Source: Collybiopsis luxurians FD-317 M1 (lineage: Eukaryota > Basidiomycota > Agaricomycetes > Agaricales > Omphalotaceae). From it: a DNA stretch of 64,000 nt. Position numbers and translations under genes: made by a program. Within the stretch, counting starts at the first letter, position 1. Every line of letters begins with the position of its first letter. Below, in pieces: positions 34,650 through 45,462 of the stretch. Below the pieces are notes generated by a model. It worked only from the letters and a program-made list of their open reading frames with translations. It did not search any database and was not told where the DNA came from. Location: contig KN834815.1 of assembly GCA_000827265.1 (NCBI GenBank), forward strand, positions 142,091 to 206,090, read 5' to 3'.

Positions 34650-35597
34650 CCATCCTCACTTCCGTTGCTGCCACAACGATCAGGACATATACTCAGGAGA
34701 GAAACTAGGGCTTACAGTGCTCTCGCATATCTGGAGTGCGTTGCGCAGGCATGGTTGGTATGGGCAATTTCAGAGTATTATTCAAGAACGAAAGAAGGAG
34801 AAACTCAGAGGAGGACAGTACATAAACACAATCGAATGGCTGTGAGGATGTTGGTAAGTAACAGAACAATAGCTGATCCACCCTTTGAATCGTGAGCTCA
34901 AGGAACAATTGGGTAGGTGGGGGACTCAAACAAAAAGACAATACGAGCTCCGCGGTCCTGGAAAAGCACTGGATTTCCACCCGCATGGGTTCGAATACAA
35001 ATGTCAATCCGAGTGGGCAGCAGCAGCCATAGATGGGTGTAGTTCACCTCCACCTCCACCTTCTCATCCCTGTGTGGAACCGTCTGGACAGGGTCTGCAT
35101 AGGCTTGGGATGAGCACCGATTTTACACAGCCACCGTTTTTGGGTATTCACCCTTCGCCAGGGCAGGCAGTGGGGCATCAGGGGAGTTCAAATTTATCCA
35201 CTGCTGTGGGTATGAAGGTGGTTCTTTGCCATCGTTCTTGAATGCATTATCTCAGCAGTAGCAGCAGACTCCTATTCGGCACCACGCCACCATGGCTGAT
35301 TCTGTGATACCGCTGTCGGCTCAGATGATGAATTATATTGATGTAATGTTATGGGATGTTGAGTCGAGGATTGAGATGGCTCAGAACTCACCTCTCTTTT
35401 TGTTGGAGACAATGCGATAGACGTTGGAGATGAAAGTAAGTGAAAATCCAAAGAGTAATGCAAATTAGAGTAGAATATTCAAAAATTGTGTATGTCTGTA
35501 AACATTTAAGGCATCAAACTACTGAGTGAATTGTATAGCTGTACATTACATGGCTACCGTTTGAAGAAAATGGCGCAGATTGTGCCTACAAAAATAC
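34650..35597. other. Intergenic stretch, no supported gene
   Basis: Plus-strand open frame 34,885-35,241 is Pro/Ser/His-rich without a domain. Minus-strand frames here are short. Nothing could be assigned. Confidence 0.4.
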
Positions 35598-37219
35598 CTA
35601 ATCCGAATGCGGTTTGTCAAAGCCCTCCAAGCCACCAAGGGCAAGCATGCCATAGATATACCACTCATACATAATATTCTCGTAGAATTGGCTATCAGGA
35701 CATACACCTTCCTGTTGATATTTCCAGTCAAACTCATGGGCTTCAAAAGTTGGGATAAGCAAATAAATACGTACAAAATTTCCAATCAGGGCATCATAGT
35801 CTGCAGACATTGTAGAGTTTATGAAATTTTCATTTATGGAGGGAAAGCAAACTGGAGAATCGTTTACTTGATGCAAGAGATCCTGTGCCTTGGGAGCCTG
35901 GGGTCCAGGGAGTGGGGTATCAATGTCGGTTTGGGCCTGGCTTGGTAAAGGATTGTTGACAACTCCATGGGAACCGGTAAAAGGCGCCTCCTTCACTGGC
36001 GTAGTTAGTATCCACTGAAGACCTGTGTCCGTTCATGGAAAGACGACAGTTTCCACCCCCCCTTGACAGACTTCAAAGATGTGAGATGGCGAAATATTTG
36101 TCCGAAATACATACCAATATCGGACTCTCTGCATCGCTTGCAAATTCCATTGGTCCACACACATTGGTAATCCTGTTCCAAGCACAATTGGCAAGCTAAG
36201 GACATCTTTATGAGCTTGCACACAATACGCACAAGCACACTCTTACCTCTTGACAGGGCAGTCAGATGAGGTGAAGGTAGAATTTCTATTTCAGAATCAA
36301 CACTTGCGACACCGTGAGCCTTGTTGAACAGGGATAACTGAGATTAGAACGGTGTAGACCTGATAGAAACACACCGAGGTAGGGCCTTCGCAAGCCCAAA
36401 GATCCTCCTTCAATTGCTGATCAGTTGTTGTTACTCTGTCAATGTCTTGGGAGTGATCGATCAGCTCCTGGTTGAGCTTTAGATATTTACAGTCTTTGTT
36501 TGCATTACACTCACTGGGGCTGCAGTAAACTTCACTACCCTCCACGAGTCACTATTTAAGTGATTGGGCAACTTTGGCGACTCCACCAATAAGTCTGAGC
36601 CTCTCATCGATTGTTGCCTTCGGATACAGGCTGGAAGAAAGTAAGCGCTGGAGACGAAATTCAGGTTAAAAGATTTAAAAAAAAAAAGAACCTGTCTTGG
36701 ACGCTTTACAGGTCTCACACGCAGCATCTTCATACCAGACACACTTGCGTTTCTTGACATAACAGGTCTGGCAGGCTGGAAAAATCGTCTAAATTAGTTT
36801 GAGTTGGGTAAAAAAGGACGGACCTCGAGCTAATTGTCCACTGAGCATGCGATACTGTCGAGAAGAAGGTATAGTGCTTGATGAGCATTTGTCCATATGC
36901 AAGAGCTGCTGCATTCCTGTGTGGAAATGGAAGGAAAAAAATGATGGTGAGGAAATAGATGAGAATTTTGCCACTCGTGGGCGTGACTACTCAAGTTTTA
37001 TCATATAATCAGCTTTGAATGATATTCTTGAGCGTTTCTTACATGGAGCATTAGCCAACCCACTCTGGTGCTCGACGAATCCCAAGCTACACCACCGCAA
37101 CCCTTTGTACACTGCTCATTGGGCTCAAGCAAAAAATTCTGCTCGAGATTGATCAAGAACAATGTTCTGGAAGCCTGCTGTGGGGTAAGTGACTGTATTA
37201 TCCGACTCGAGTTCAACAT
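35598..37219 (-). CDS. Protein with two Zn2Cys6-like cysteine clusters
   Basis: A multi-exon minus-strand gene, start proposed at 37,219. Spliced translation gives two clusters with binuclear-zinc spacing. Cluster A (about 36,778-36,625) reads CQTCYVKKRKCVWYEDAACE continuing TCKASKTAC. Cluster B (about 36,190-36,075) reads CQLCLEQDYQCVWTNGICKR continuing CRESDIVC. Both follow C-x2-C-x6-C-x6/7-C-x2-C-x6-C. In both the last Cys lies on the next exon. A linker of about 80 residues separates them. The C-terminal exons contain GVVNNPLPSQAQTD and FDWKYQQEGVCPDSQFYENI. An in-frame TGA at 36,035-36,033 follows cluster B, unless a longer intron ending after TACTAACTACGCCAG is used; that keeps the frame but drops the sixth Cys. 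Fungal Zn2Cys6 domains usually bind DNA and occur singly. Function unknown. Confidence 0.58.
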
Positions 37220-37245
37220 ACCACCCAGGATACTGTTGAAGAAGT

Positions 37246-37612
37246 TGGGACTCTGACCATCTGGTAAAGCAGCGACAGTTCTGAGTCTCCCATGAAGGGT
37301 GACATAGAATCTAGAAGTTGGGACCGTGACCATCTGGTGAAGCAGCGGCAGTTCCGAGTGCCTCCCATGAAGGGGGACATAGAATGCGCTTCCAGCATCA
37401 AGACATCTGAAAGGCGCATCGAGCTCACTGCGCAGACACAGATAACTCGGATTCACTACCGGTGGCCCAGATGCATGCAGAACAGACTGGGCGATGCAGA
37501 ACGCGCTTCCAGCGTCCAAAGCTCCGCAACACAGATCAAGCTCACTGCGCAGACACAGATAACTGCAAGGCATCTGGATTCACTACCAGTGGGCCAGGTG
37601 CATGCAAAACAG
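37246..37612. repeat. Two nested tandem repeats
   Basis: A 73-base unit occurs twice (37,246-37,318 and 37,319-37,391; shared GACCATCTGGT.AAGCAGCG and CATGAAGGG.GACATAGAAT). It is followed by a unit of about 115 bases, also twice (37,382-37,495 and 37,496-37,612; shared GCGCTTCCAGC, GAGCTCACTGCGCAGACACA or AAGCTCACTGCGCAGACACA, and CAGATAACT). Confidence 0.88.
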
Positions 37613-37764
37613 ATAGGGTCCGGTGCAGGGGGCACAGCTGTACCGAACACACTCGTGTTACCCGCTACGCTGCGTATCCAACTGACGCTCTCATCCCCCG
37701 GTGGACCGGCGGCGCTCGCTGCATTTAGTAACTTTACGTCTCGGGGTACCCCCCGCTGAAGAGC

Positions 37765-38400
37765 TTGGGGTTTGGGAGGGGTCCGGCGTTGTATGTGTGG
37801 GTGGTGAGGAAGTGGATTAAGACGCCGGAGGGGGCGGGGGGGTATGGGTTGTTTGGGGCGATGAAGGGTGGTGCTAGTGGAGGAGGGGGAGGAGGTAGTG
37901 GTGGTGTGGCTAGGTGTATGCAATCTGGGGGTATGGGTGGGGCAGCTAGTCTTTCGGAGGTTGAAGTCTTTCTAGAGTGGAAGAGGGGGAAAAAGTCAAA
38001 GTTATCCAAGAAGAAACACGCCAAGGCAGGTCGAAAGCAGGGAGAATACGGAGACGGGGAGGGGGAGGGGGAGGGGGAGGGGAATACGTCGAGGGATGCG
38101 TCGAGGTCTGCATTGTTGAGGAAGAGACATATTTTGATTGCGAGCGAGTCGAGTCCGATGGGGTCGAATACGTTGTTGCCTGTTTCGGGGACGATGAGCC
38201 AGATGGCCCCGGCGGCGCGGAAGAAGAAGAATAGGTTGAGTACGGGATCAAGAGCTTCGGTGAATGAGGATCCGGATGTGACGTTGGCGAATGCATCCAA
38301 GTTTGAGAGGGGGAGATCGAAAGCTGCGGCGGCGGCGGCGGCGCAGGGGGAAGACGATGATGGGCAATGCGGACGGAACGCGCTCCGCAACGTGTATTGA
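37765..38400 (+). CDS. GC-rich coding fragment of unknown function inside a minisatellite
   Basis: A 211-codon open frame starts at 37,765 (frame open from about 37,740). It contains FGRGPALYVWVVRKWIKTPE near the start, a Gly-rich linker, an EVFLEWKRGKKSKLSKKKHA basic segment, a GEGEGEGEG run and an Ala run. The N-terminal VWVVRKWIK and EVFLEWKRGKK segments look conserved rather than random and may belong to a larger protein whose other exons are missing. It sits exactly between copies of a 115-base repeat, so it probably arrived by insertion. The strong opposite-strand open frames are GC-driven shadows. It could be a dead fragment; no start context or promoter is evident. Confidence 0.4.
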   Translation: MGFGRGPALYVWVVRKWIKTPEGAGGYGLFGAMKGGASGGGGGGSGGVARCMQSGGMGGAASLSEVEVFLEWKRGKKSKLSKKKHAKAGRKQGEYGDGEGEGEGEGNTSRDASRSALLRKRHILIASESSPMGSNTLLPVSGTMSQMAPAARKKKNRLSTGSRASVNEDPDVTLANASKFERGRSKAAAAAAAQGEDDDGQCGRNALRNVY

Positions 38401-38455
38401 GCTCACTGCTCAGATAACTGCGAGGCATCCAATTTCGGCCCTGGTGCATGCAATT
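38378..38455. repeat. Displaced third copy of the 115-base unit
   Basis: AACGCGCT, CCGCAACGTGTATTGAGCTC, ACTGC.CAGATAACTGCGAGGCAT and GTGCATGCAA repeat the 37,382-37,612 unit in order, about 770 bases downstream of it. Confidence 0.7.
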
Positions 38456-40865
38456 ACCTAGAGGTAAACGAACATTGAGGTGGAGTACTAAATGTAACAA
38501 GCAGATGCATTAGAGAAAACAGATTCACATTTTCACTGCAGCGGAGGTCGCAACCCATTTGGTGACATTCTAACCTTCAAACCCATGGCGCTTCTATTAA
38601 GGTGAGGGCCGGCTATCCCAGATCGTAGTTCCTCTAACTTGAGGTTAGCCAAAATGCGCTCGAGAGGATATCAATCGCATACTCTTACATATAAACATAA
38701 GAATCTTCATTTAACAGATTATTCAACCAAAAATTTGTGTCCAAAAGATGCAAGAGGGTGCAGGAATGATTCTTCGAGTTGGGGAGGTATGTGCAAATGA
38801 ACTGTCTGAACTGCCCAGATCGTGCACGTTGTCCAGCTGTAAGTCACTCCTGAAAAGTTACGAACAATCGGAGGAAGCAGATGCAGAGTAAGTGTATTCA
38901 ACACACCTTATTCTCCTTGACCTCTTCAATCTCGTCAAATACCCTTAACTGCTCCTTTGACCTCTTCGATTAACCTTAACTGGGCGAAAGTTTTCGTTTG
39001 GTTGAGCGGGGCATGCCAGGCAAATCGCTGTAAAAAAAAACCTGCAGCTGGAGAAAAACTTGTGGCTTGAGAAGAGCCTGTTGTTAAAGAAGAATTTGTG
39101 GCTGGAGAGTAGCCTCTGTGATCGTCCTTTCTGAACGTTTGCTGAGCACTCCGTTCCACTGTCGCCCTCCATTTCGCTGGGTGACTCTCAAGAGTTTCTC
39201 TGGGGCTGAACAATACATCAGGTATAATGGAAGGAATGTTTCATTCTGGAACGGCATATTTGACGATCGCGTTGGCTACTGCAGCGCCTGGCCCGAAACA
39301 TGAGTGGGGGGCCACTATATGCAGGAAACCGGCGACTCACATTTGTCAGCTATACGGCGGCGGTGCTTGATACCACTAGTCATTGCAAGCAGTTTATAAG
39401 GGGCCTGATAGCCTAGATTTATTTGGATGATGCCGGACGGTCGTCGACCCGCCCTTCGGGGCCCAACGCTCACGTGATATGGCGGGAGGCGCCCATGCTT
39501 TATATGGGGCTCCGCACAGAGCTGCGTCTCAGCGGCGGCTGAGCCGCGGCTGGATGGATAGTTAATATTTCCCTCTTCTCGTGAAATAGAATTGGAAACA
39601 ATTAATTTCTAGATTGCGGTGAAACTAAATGTTTCATTAAGGAAGTGAAATTGAGATTTTATTGTTCAACTAGAAACATCAAATTTCTAATTGTCATTCG
39701 CAGAAGCGAAAGTCAAAGATTTCAGGTTGATTGAAAGGAGCCCTTTCTAGCATTGACTGAAAGTTCTAATTTCACTTTGACTTTGAAGCTTCAATTTTCC
39801 GCCATTATATGAACTCTGAATTTTCATAACGTCATTCACTGCAGGTGAAAATAATTTTTTGGCGGTGTGACTTTATAAATGCCTTGGAAGGGCCAAACGA
39901 TGGCCTAGTATCGGTAAAGTCTGCACAATGTAAGCTTTTCCGGAAACACTGCTCCGGTGCTGCTCATATTTATGGTTCCGGCAGGGGGCAAATATTTGGG
40001 TACAATCGATAATGTGAACCATACTGAAATTGTCGGTCTCGAATTTGCGCGCGTCCGAGTGGAAGATTTCCTTCAAGTTGCAAGTGGAAAAGGGTGTTTC
40101 GATCGCCTCAGTTTCTATCGGAATCATGCAATGATGCTTGCCCAGGAAGTCGAAGATCCTTATTACGGTTATTAATTAAGGGCATAAACTTGTTGTAATA
40201 ATATGCTATGTCCGTTGCACTATTCACGATAATTATACTCAATCCTGCTATCGAGATTTTGAATAATCTACTGGCATGAGCAAGGGGCCTACAGTGGAAA
40301 ACCTTCCAGGGATGCATGCTCAGGACCCTGACGCGTTAGTGGCGTGTGACTCAGATTTGCTTATATATTGAACATGTCGCGATCGCCTATGGAGAAAGAA
40401 ATTATCACAGGTAATGTATCTTCCGATCTTTTTCAGGCCCAGCTTCGAGACTGGACGTTCCAAGAATGTGCCTACTGATTTGGAAGAAAAGCTGATACGC
40501 CGCACTTTGGCGCGGATTCTGGTTATGGTTTACTAGCATTTGACGGATACCTGGCAGAGACTGGCATGTGCTAAGGAATAGTGAATGCTAAACCTAATTT
40601 GAAGGTATATCGAACCCACCCTTCACAGACAAGATATCGGAATGTAGTGACTCCGACGAGTGTTCCTGATTTGGAAAAACAATATAGCGACTTTTCAGGT
40701 CGTTACCCGAACTGGCCTTAAGAGCTGTGCTGCTTTTTCCCCCTTTGGCTGCGCAGTCTTCTCCTTCGGCGTTGAAACCGTCAGGTATGTGAAAAAGGTC
40801 TCGAATTGAAGGTGTTAAAAAGCCAAATCATCTTCAACTCGCCGCTGGAACAAAGCCCTTTCAAC
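38456..40865. other. Intergenic region, no supported gene
   Basis: About 2.4 kb without a recognisable gene. It holds short imperfect repeats of an AAGAA.TTGTGGCTGGAGA type near 39,050-39,115, a GC-rich palindrome GCGGCTGAGCCGC at 39,535-39,547 within a locally GC-rich 130-base block, and an AT-rich stretch at 39,570-39,860. That stretch contains imperfectly inverted GAAGTGAAATTGAGA-like segments and may be a decayed small element. Confidence 0.45.
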
Positions 40866-41191
40866 TCTGACTCGACAGTAGCAATGAACTCCCCTCCATG
40901 TCGCTTGCCTTTTGCAGGTACGCGAAACGTTCTATCGTGTCAAGCAGTGAGTCGGTAATTCCACTCACCGAAATTCCAGGCCCTTTACCAAGATATCCTT
41001 GCGGATGCCATGGAGTAAACTTGTCGCTAGGACAAAAACCATCCAGCTCTGACTCGACAATAGCAATGGACAATCCACCGTGTCGCGTACCTTGTTCAGG
41101 GATTAGGTAGTTCGAAACGTCCTGTCGTGTCAAGCAGTAGGTCGGTATTTCCACTCACCGAAAATTCTGGCCTTCTAGGAAGATATCCGAT
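40866..41191. repeat. Direct repeat in the upstream region of the 41,315 gene
   Basis: Copy A (about 40,866-41,001) and copy B (about 41,049-41,191) share CTCTGACTCGACA.TAGCAAT, TCGTGTCAAGCAGT, GTCGGTA.TTCCACTCACCG and AAGATATCC in order, spaced by about 183 bases. The repeat ends just upstream of a TATA box. Confidence 0.85.
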
Positions 41192-41219
41192 CTGAGCCAT
41201 AATCATCCATTGTCGAGAG

Positions 41220-41227
41220 TATAAAAG
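41220..41227 (+). promoter_or_regulatory. TATA box
   Basis: TATAAAAG lies 95 bases upstream of the ATG at 41,315 and directly downstream of the duplicated upstream block. Confidence 0.7.
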
Positions 41228-41314
41228 GTGCGGTCTATCGTCAAAGTGATTCGTCAACTCGACACCTCGCACTCCAAACTCGGAAACTGCAGCCTACTTA
41301 GTTTCTGATCCAAC

Positions 41315-43962
41315 ATGACGACACAAGCCAAACTCGAGGATGCAGCAGTGAAACGTGCCGGCGAAGTGTCGACCAAAATCCGCGAAGCCCTTCGTAAATC
41401 GTTGCCCACCCCGCCTGAACAGTTCTTCACTGTCATGATACCGGGCAAGGTTGTCAACTTCGACGTAAGTTCTCCTCTTCTGTCGTGCTCATTGACTGGT
41501 AGACGAGTGATCCCATAGGAGTATACGGCGCCCGAAGATAAGCATGCGTTACTTCCTACCCAAACTGAGCTCGCCCAAGCGCGACTTTGTGATGATATGC
41601 CCGCCATGGCCTCCGTACAGCTTGGTCCCACTGGCCGGTCAGTTGCTAGGAGCTATGCCACTGCAATCAGCAAGTTAATTCCCGCTGGTAAATTAAGAGG
41701 ATTCTTTTCTTTTACATCTCCAGGGCTGACAGTGCGCCATAGGTACCACAATCGGCATCGATCAAGGGAACACCGATCCACTCTCCGAAGACCAGAAACG
41801 GTACAAGCAGGCCATGGCAATCCTCTCGTCTGAAGTACCCAACAAAGATGGCCATACGCTTGTGGAGCTGTACACCATCAAACAAAAAGCATACACCGAT
41901 GCGGTCTCGGCTAAAACGAAAGCGTTCGATGAGGCGATGAAAATTGCGCAAAAGGATCCCGCAAACAAGACCAGTGAAGATGTTCGCGCTGCATACGACC
42001 GCTGGGTCCAAGAGAACGCTCGGGCCTATCGTAATTCGGTCCAGGCGGCCTACATGGACTGGGTCATCATGGGCAAGAAGGAGGAAGTCGAATATTGGTT
42101 CTCCGTTGTGGACCAAGACTCTGCTTTGGCACGAGTTGAACAAAGCAAGGTGCGCTTACTATAGCCTCGTTGATGTTGTTTCGGTGCTCTAAAGGTCGCT
42201 CATACAGGAAACTATGCGGTGGGCCGTCGTCCAAGACTCTGACGGTTCCGGTGAATATCAAAAGGTCGTTTTATCCCCTTCAAATTGGTATGTTTAGAGA
42301 TCTTCTGGACTGTGTCATTATTCTCATGACTAGCAGGGCAAACATATGCAAGAGAAAATCTCAGAGTGGTACGGACAAGACTAGGAGTGTCGAATGGTAT
42401 ACTTGGGAAATCTCTCGCCTTGAGAAGCAAAATCAGATGCTCGAGGTGTTGAAGTCGGTAAGAACATTCTTCCTGGTGGCAGCATCGCGCTAATTGTTAC
42501 TGCTTGTGAAATAGAGTCCTCCTCAAATCCAGGTTGATAAGGCGAACGAGGACGATATTGAAAAGGTCAAGAAAGCACTGGATGAGGCTCTAGCGCATGC
42601 AATTAAAGCCGAGCAGAATCTTAGGGCGACGCCTCCTCCGTGAGTTGAACAAATACATGAGGTCAGAGTTGTGCGACTGATTGCAAGCTCCAGGGGTCCG
42701 CAGCCCAAGGATGAAGCTCAGAAGGTCAAGTGGCAGGAAGCGAGCACTACTAGAAAGGATGCGGTTGAAGGACATGAAAACGCTCAAACCGCTCTTGCCC
42801 AAGCAAGAGAATCGTACGACAAGGTCAAAATTTCGACTCTGAATTCCGAAAGTCGGAAGGCGCAAAATAGCATGTTTGCGGAAATTACGAAGGAAGACGG
42901 CGGGTTCATCAAAACGCAGATAGACGAAAACACAAGTTTGATTGTACAGCACAAAACAGCAATCGCACAGCTCCATAAGCAGAGCGGTACTGGTGTCGGA
43001 GCCTCTGCAGTTATACAAGAGATTTCAGATAATATGGGTATCCCGCATCCCCTTCCAGATCCCGGGGCCGTAGTCCCGCAAAATAACGAAGAAGACTTCT
43101 TTACTCCGATTACTGTCGAGATATCGTCCACATCGGATAGCAAGACGTCGGAGGAGGAGGCGAGCAGCATGTCTTTCGGCGCATCTGCCTCCTACGGTGC
43201 CGGTCCATGGAGCGTGAGTGCCTCCGTCAGTCACTCGCAGTCTGAAGCGCACGCAGAGGCAATGAGCGAACTTGCGAATGCCGCAGTCAAAGTATCGTTT
43301 GAGTGCATGCGTGTGGATATCTCCCGTCCATGGCTTCGAACTGAACTCTTCTACGATGAAGATCTCGTCCTTGGTCCGAACGGTCCACAGTGAGTCGCTA
43401 GCTACTCTCAAATCGTTCCGCTGCCCGAATCCATTATGATTTATCTACATTCAGCATTTCACCGGGATTCGCAAAATTGGGTGCTCTCCTCGAGGGGACA
43501 TGGAAGAGTGAGGATGATTCTGGTAGAACGCTTGAGGAAGAGCTCCGATACTACAGCACTTTCCCAATGTTTCCAACTGGTATGTCCGTTCCATCTTCGC
43601 AAATCCGTGTTTACTGATCTTTCTTTGCAGCTTTCTTGGTGGCGTGCAATGTCGTACTTGAAATTTCGGGAAGCACCTCTAAACTACAGACGATGATGAA
43701 CACATCTAGCAGCTCTACCTCTGCGAGCCTTTCCGTGGGCTATGGGCCTTTCTCTGCCTCCGCGAGCGGCAGTCACTCTCACAACAAAACGCAAGCATCT
43801 TCCAAGTGCGAGTCGACTGCTTCTGGCTGTCGGTGAGTATTCAGTCTGTTGTCCTCCGCGACTCTCCCTGCTTACCACAGATGTTGTAGTATTTCTATCA
43901 AGTCTCCTCAGATCATTGGATGGATTTCTCAGATGATTCCAGCATTGCCGCGTCTCAAGTAA
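41315..43962 (+). CDS. Large uncharacterised protein with paired Ser/Gly/Ala-rich segments
   Basis: About ten exons join without defect from ATG 41,315 to a stop at 43,960-43,962. They include 41,315-41,464, 41,519-41,687, 41,743-42,149 and one starting at 42,208. The N-terminal two thirds are helical and charged (KEEVEYWFSVVDQDSALARV; EWYTWEISRLEKQNQMLEVL), with a coiled-coil-like part around 42,720-42,900. The C-terminal third has two related segments of about 25 residues: SFGASASYGAGPWSVSASVS plus HSQS, and SLSVGYGPFSASASGSHSH. They flank a conserved-looking block with MRVDISRPWLRTELFYDED and TFPMFPTAFLVACNVVLEIS. The end reads SPQIIGWISQMIPALPR. The alternating small/polar pattern resembles amphipathic beta-hairpins of membrane-inserting proteins, but that is only a resemblance. 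There is no signal peptide. I do not recognise the family. Confidence 0.8.
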
Positions 43963-44234
43963 AGCGGTACTGGACAGTTTGAAATAGATAGAGCCTCCTT
44001 TTGTTATTTTTAAGCTTTTTTTGTTATCGGGTCATACTGTTATTGTAGCTGGTTCAATCTAATGTTGGTTCTTTCTGATGAGGTTCACGGGATCTCGGGC
44101 ATAGGGAGCATCGCTTTACCTACGCCATACTTACGGCATGCATCCGCCACCGCCTCGGCGGCTCAGGCAGCCAACCGCCAATCAAAAGCTGGTCAAAGGA
44201 GGTCAAAGCATCATGGTCAAAGTGAGGCGATAGC

Positions 44235-44240
44235 TATAAA
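44235..44240 (+). promoter_or_regulatory. TATA box
   Basis: TATAAA lies 82 bases upstream of the ATG at 44,317. Confidence 0.6.
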
Positions 44241-44316
44241 ATGGTAATCGTGGCGCGCCTCTATCACCATCCTTTACCCTCATCTGCATCTTCCCCACTA
44301 GTTCAAAACATTCGCT

Positions 44317-45272
44317 ATGTCTCTCCCAGCACAATCAGATGACGCACCCGCCCTCTACCATATCGCGCCACACTTCGAAGTGGTCGATTCTACGAATGTG
44401 GCGATCGCTGAGTATCCGGTCGACTCACACCATGACGGAGATTCTGAAGACGGTAGTGAGTGAGTGCCTCCCTACTATGTTTCCGTGAACTCGATCACCG
44501 ACCGTTGTCTTGTAGCACTTCGAAAGCGTCCAGTGGAACACTGTCCGAATCAGGAGACGATTCTTGTGTGGAATTCAAATTTGATTCGGTTTCTTCCTCG
44601 TCATCATCCACATCTATTTCTCTTAGGCAATCCGTGTCGCCCAAAGACACAGTCCACAGCAGTTTCGAGTTTGAACCAAAGCCGGAGAAAGCCGCGCCAT
44701 CAGAAATTCATGAGGACGAAGACGATAATCCACCGCAATCCACCTCCTCTTTAACCCCCACAGCACAGTGTTCCCCTTCATTTTCCTCCTCGATGCCCCC
44801 TCCATTTGTGCTAGAACTCCCGTACATCGGGTATCGGCCTGGCCCAAGTACAGCTACCCTTCGTCACCGTGTAAAGGAGGCCAAGAAAGCAGGAAAATCG
44901 CTGGACGAACTCGTTCACGAGCTCCAAAACGAGTTCTACCCGCTGACGCCTGAACCAAGCTATACCCCGCCTCCGGTGCCAGTTTACCGGATGACAATTG
45001 CGAGAGTCAAGGCATTGTATAATGTTAAGCAGAGGAACAATAACGCTCTAGCTCCTTGCTGGCCGCGAAATCCACCCACGAATGGATGCACTCAGTGGTC
45101 CTGGCCCACCTCTGTTTGGAGTTGCTTGACGTTGCCACTAAACTTGTGCATAAGAAAGCGAAAACATACTGAACGAGAAGAAGGCGAAGACGAGAATGTA
45201 GATACTTTAGAAGGAGAATATCTGAAGAGTACGAGGCCAGTGTTGAAAAGAAGAAGGAAGGATGTACAATAG
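44317..45272 (+). CDS. Serine-rich, probably nuclear protein of unknown function
   Basis: Two exons, 44,317-44,459 and 44,516-45,272, join in phase (GTGAGTG donor, TTGTAG acceptor) to about 299 residues. The first half is acidic and very Ser-rich (FDSVSSSSSSTSIS). The middle has a short conserved-looking helix region (STATLRHRVKEAKKAGKSLD; ELVHELQNEFYPLTPEP). The C-terminus is strongly basic with two possible nuclear localisation signals (IRKRKHTEREEGED; VLKRRRKDVQ). No known domain. A TATA box precedes it, and the gene follows the 41,315 gene on the same strand with about 350 bases between, so they are probably separate transcripts. Codons and splice sites look normal. Confidence 0.7.
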
Positions 45273-45462
45273 TGTAGCCAAAACCTGTAAACAAACTTGT
45301 AATTCCTTGGTAATTCCCATTCAATTGACCAGCGCCATGATGCGCGCGCTTATTTACCTTTGCAAACTTGCAAGCAACTGCCATCATTTAAATTAGTGGC
45401 ACCAAGTACGTCAAGTGGTCCTTGCGCTCAACAGATGTACTAAATCATTTAAAGCTCTCTTG

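Noticed and set aside
37734..38500. 218- and 184-codon minus-strand frames opposite the inserted GC-rich piece
   Set aside because: Pro/Ser/Leu-rich composition typical of the antisense of Gly/Glu/Lys-rich coding; the plus frame has more structured segments.
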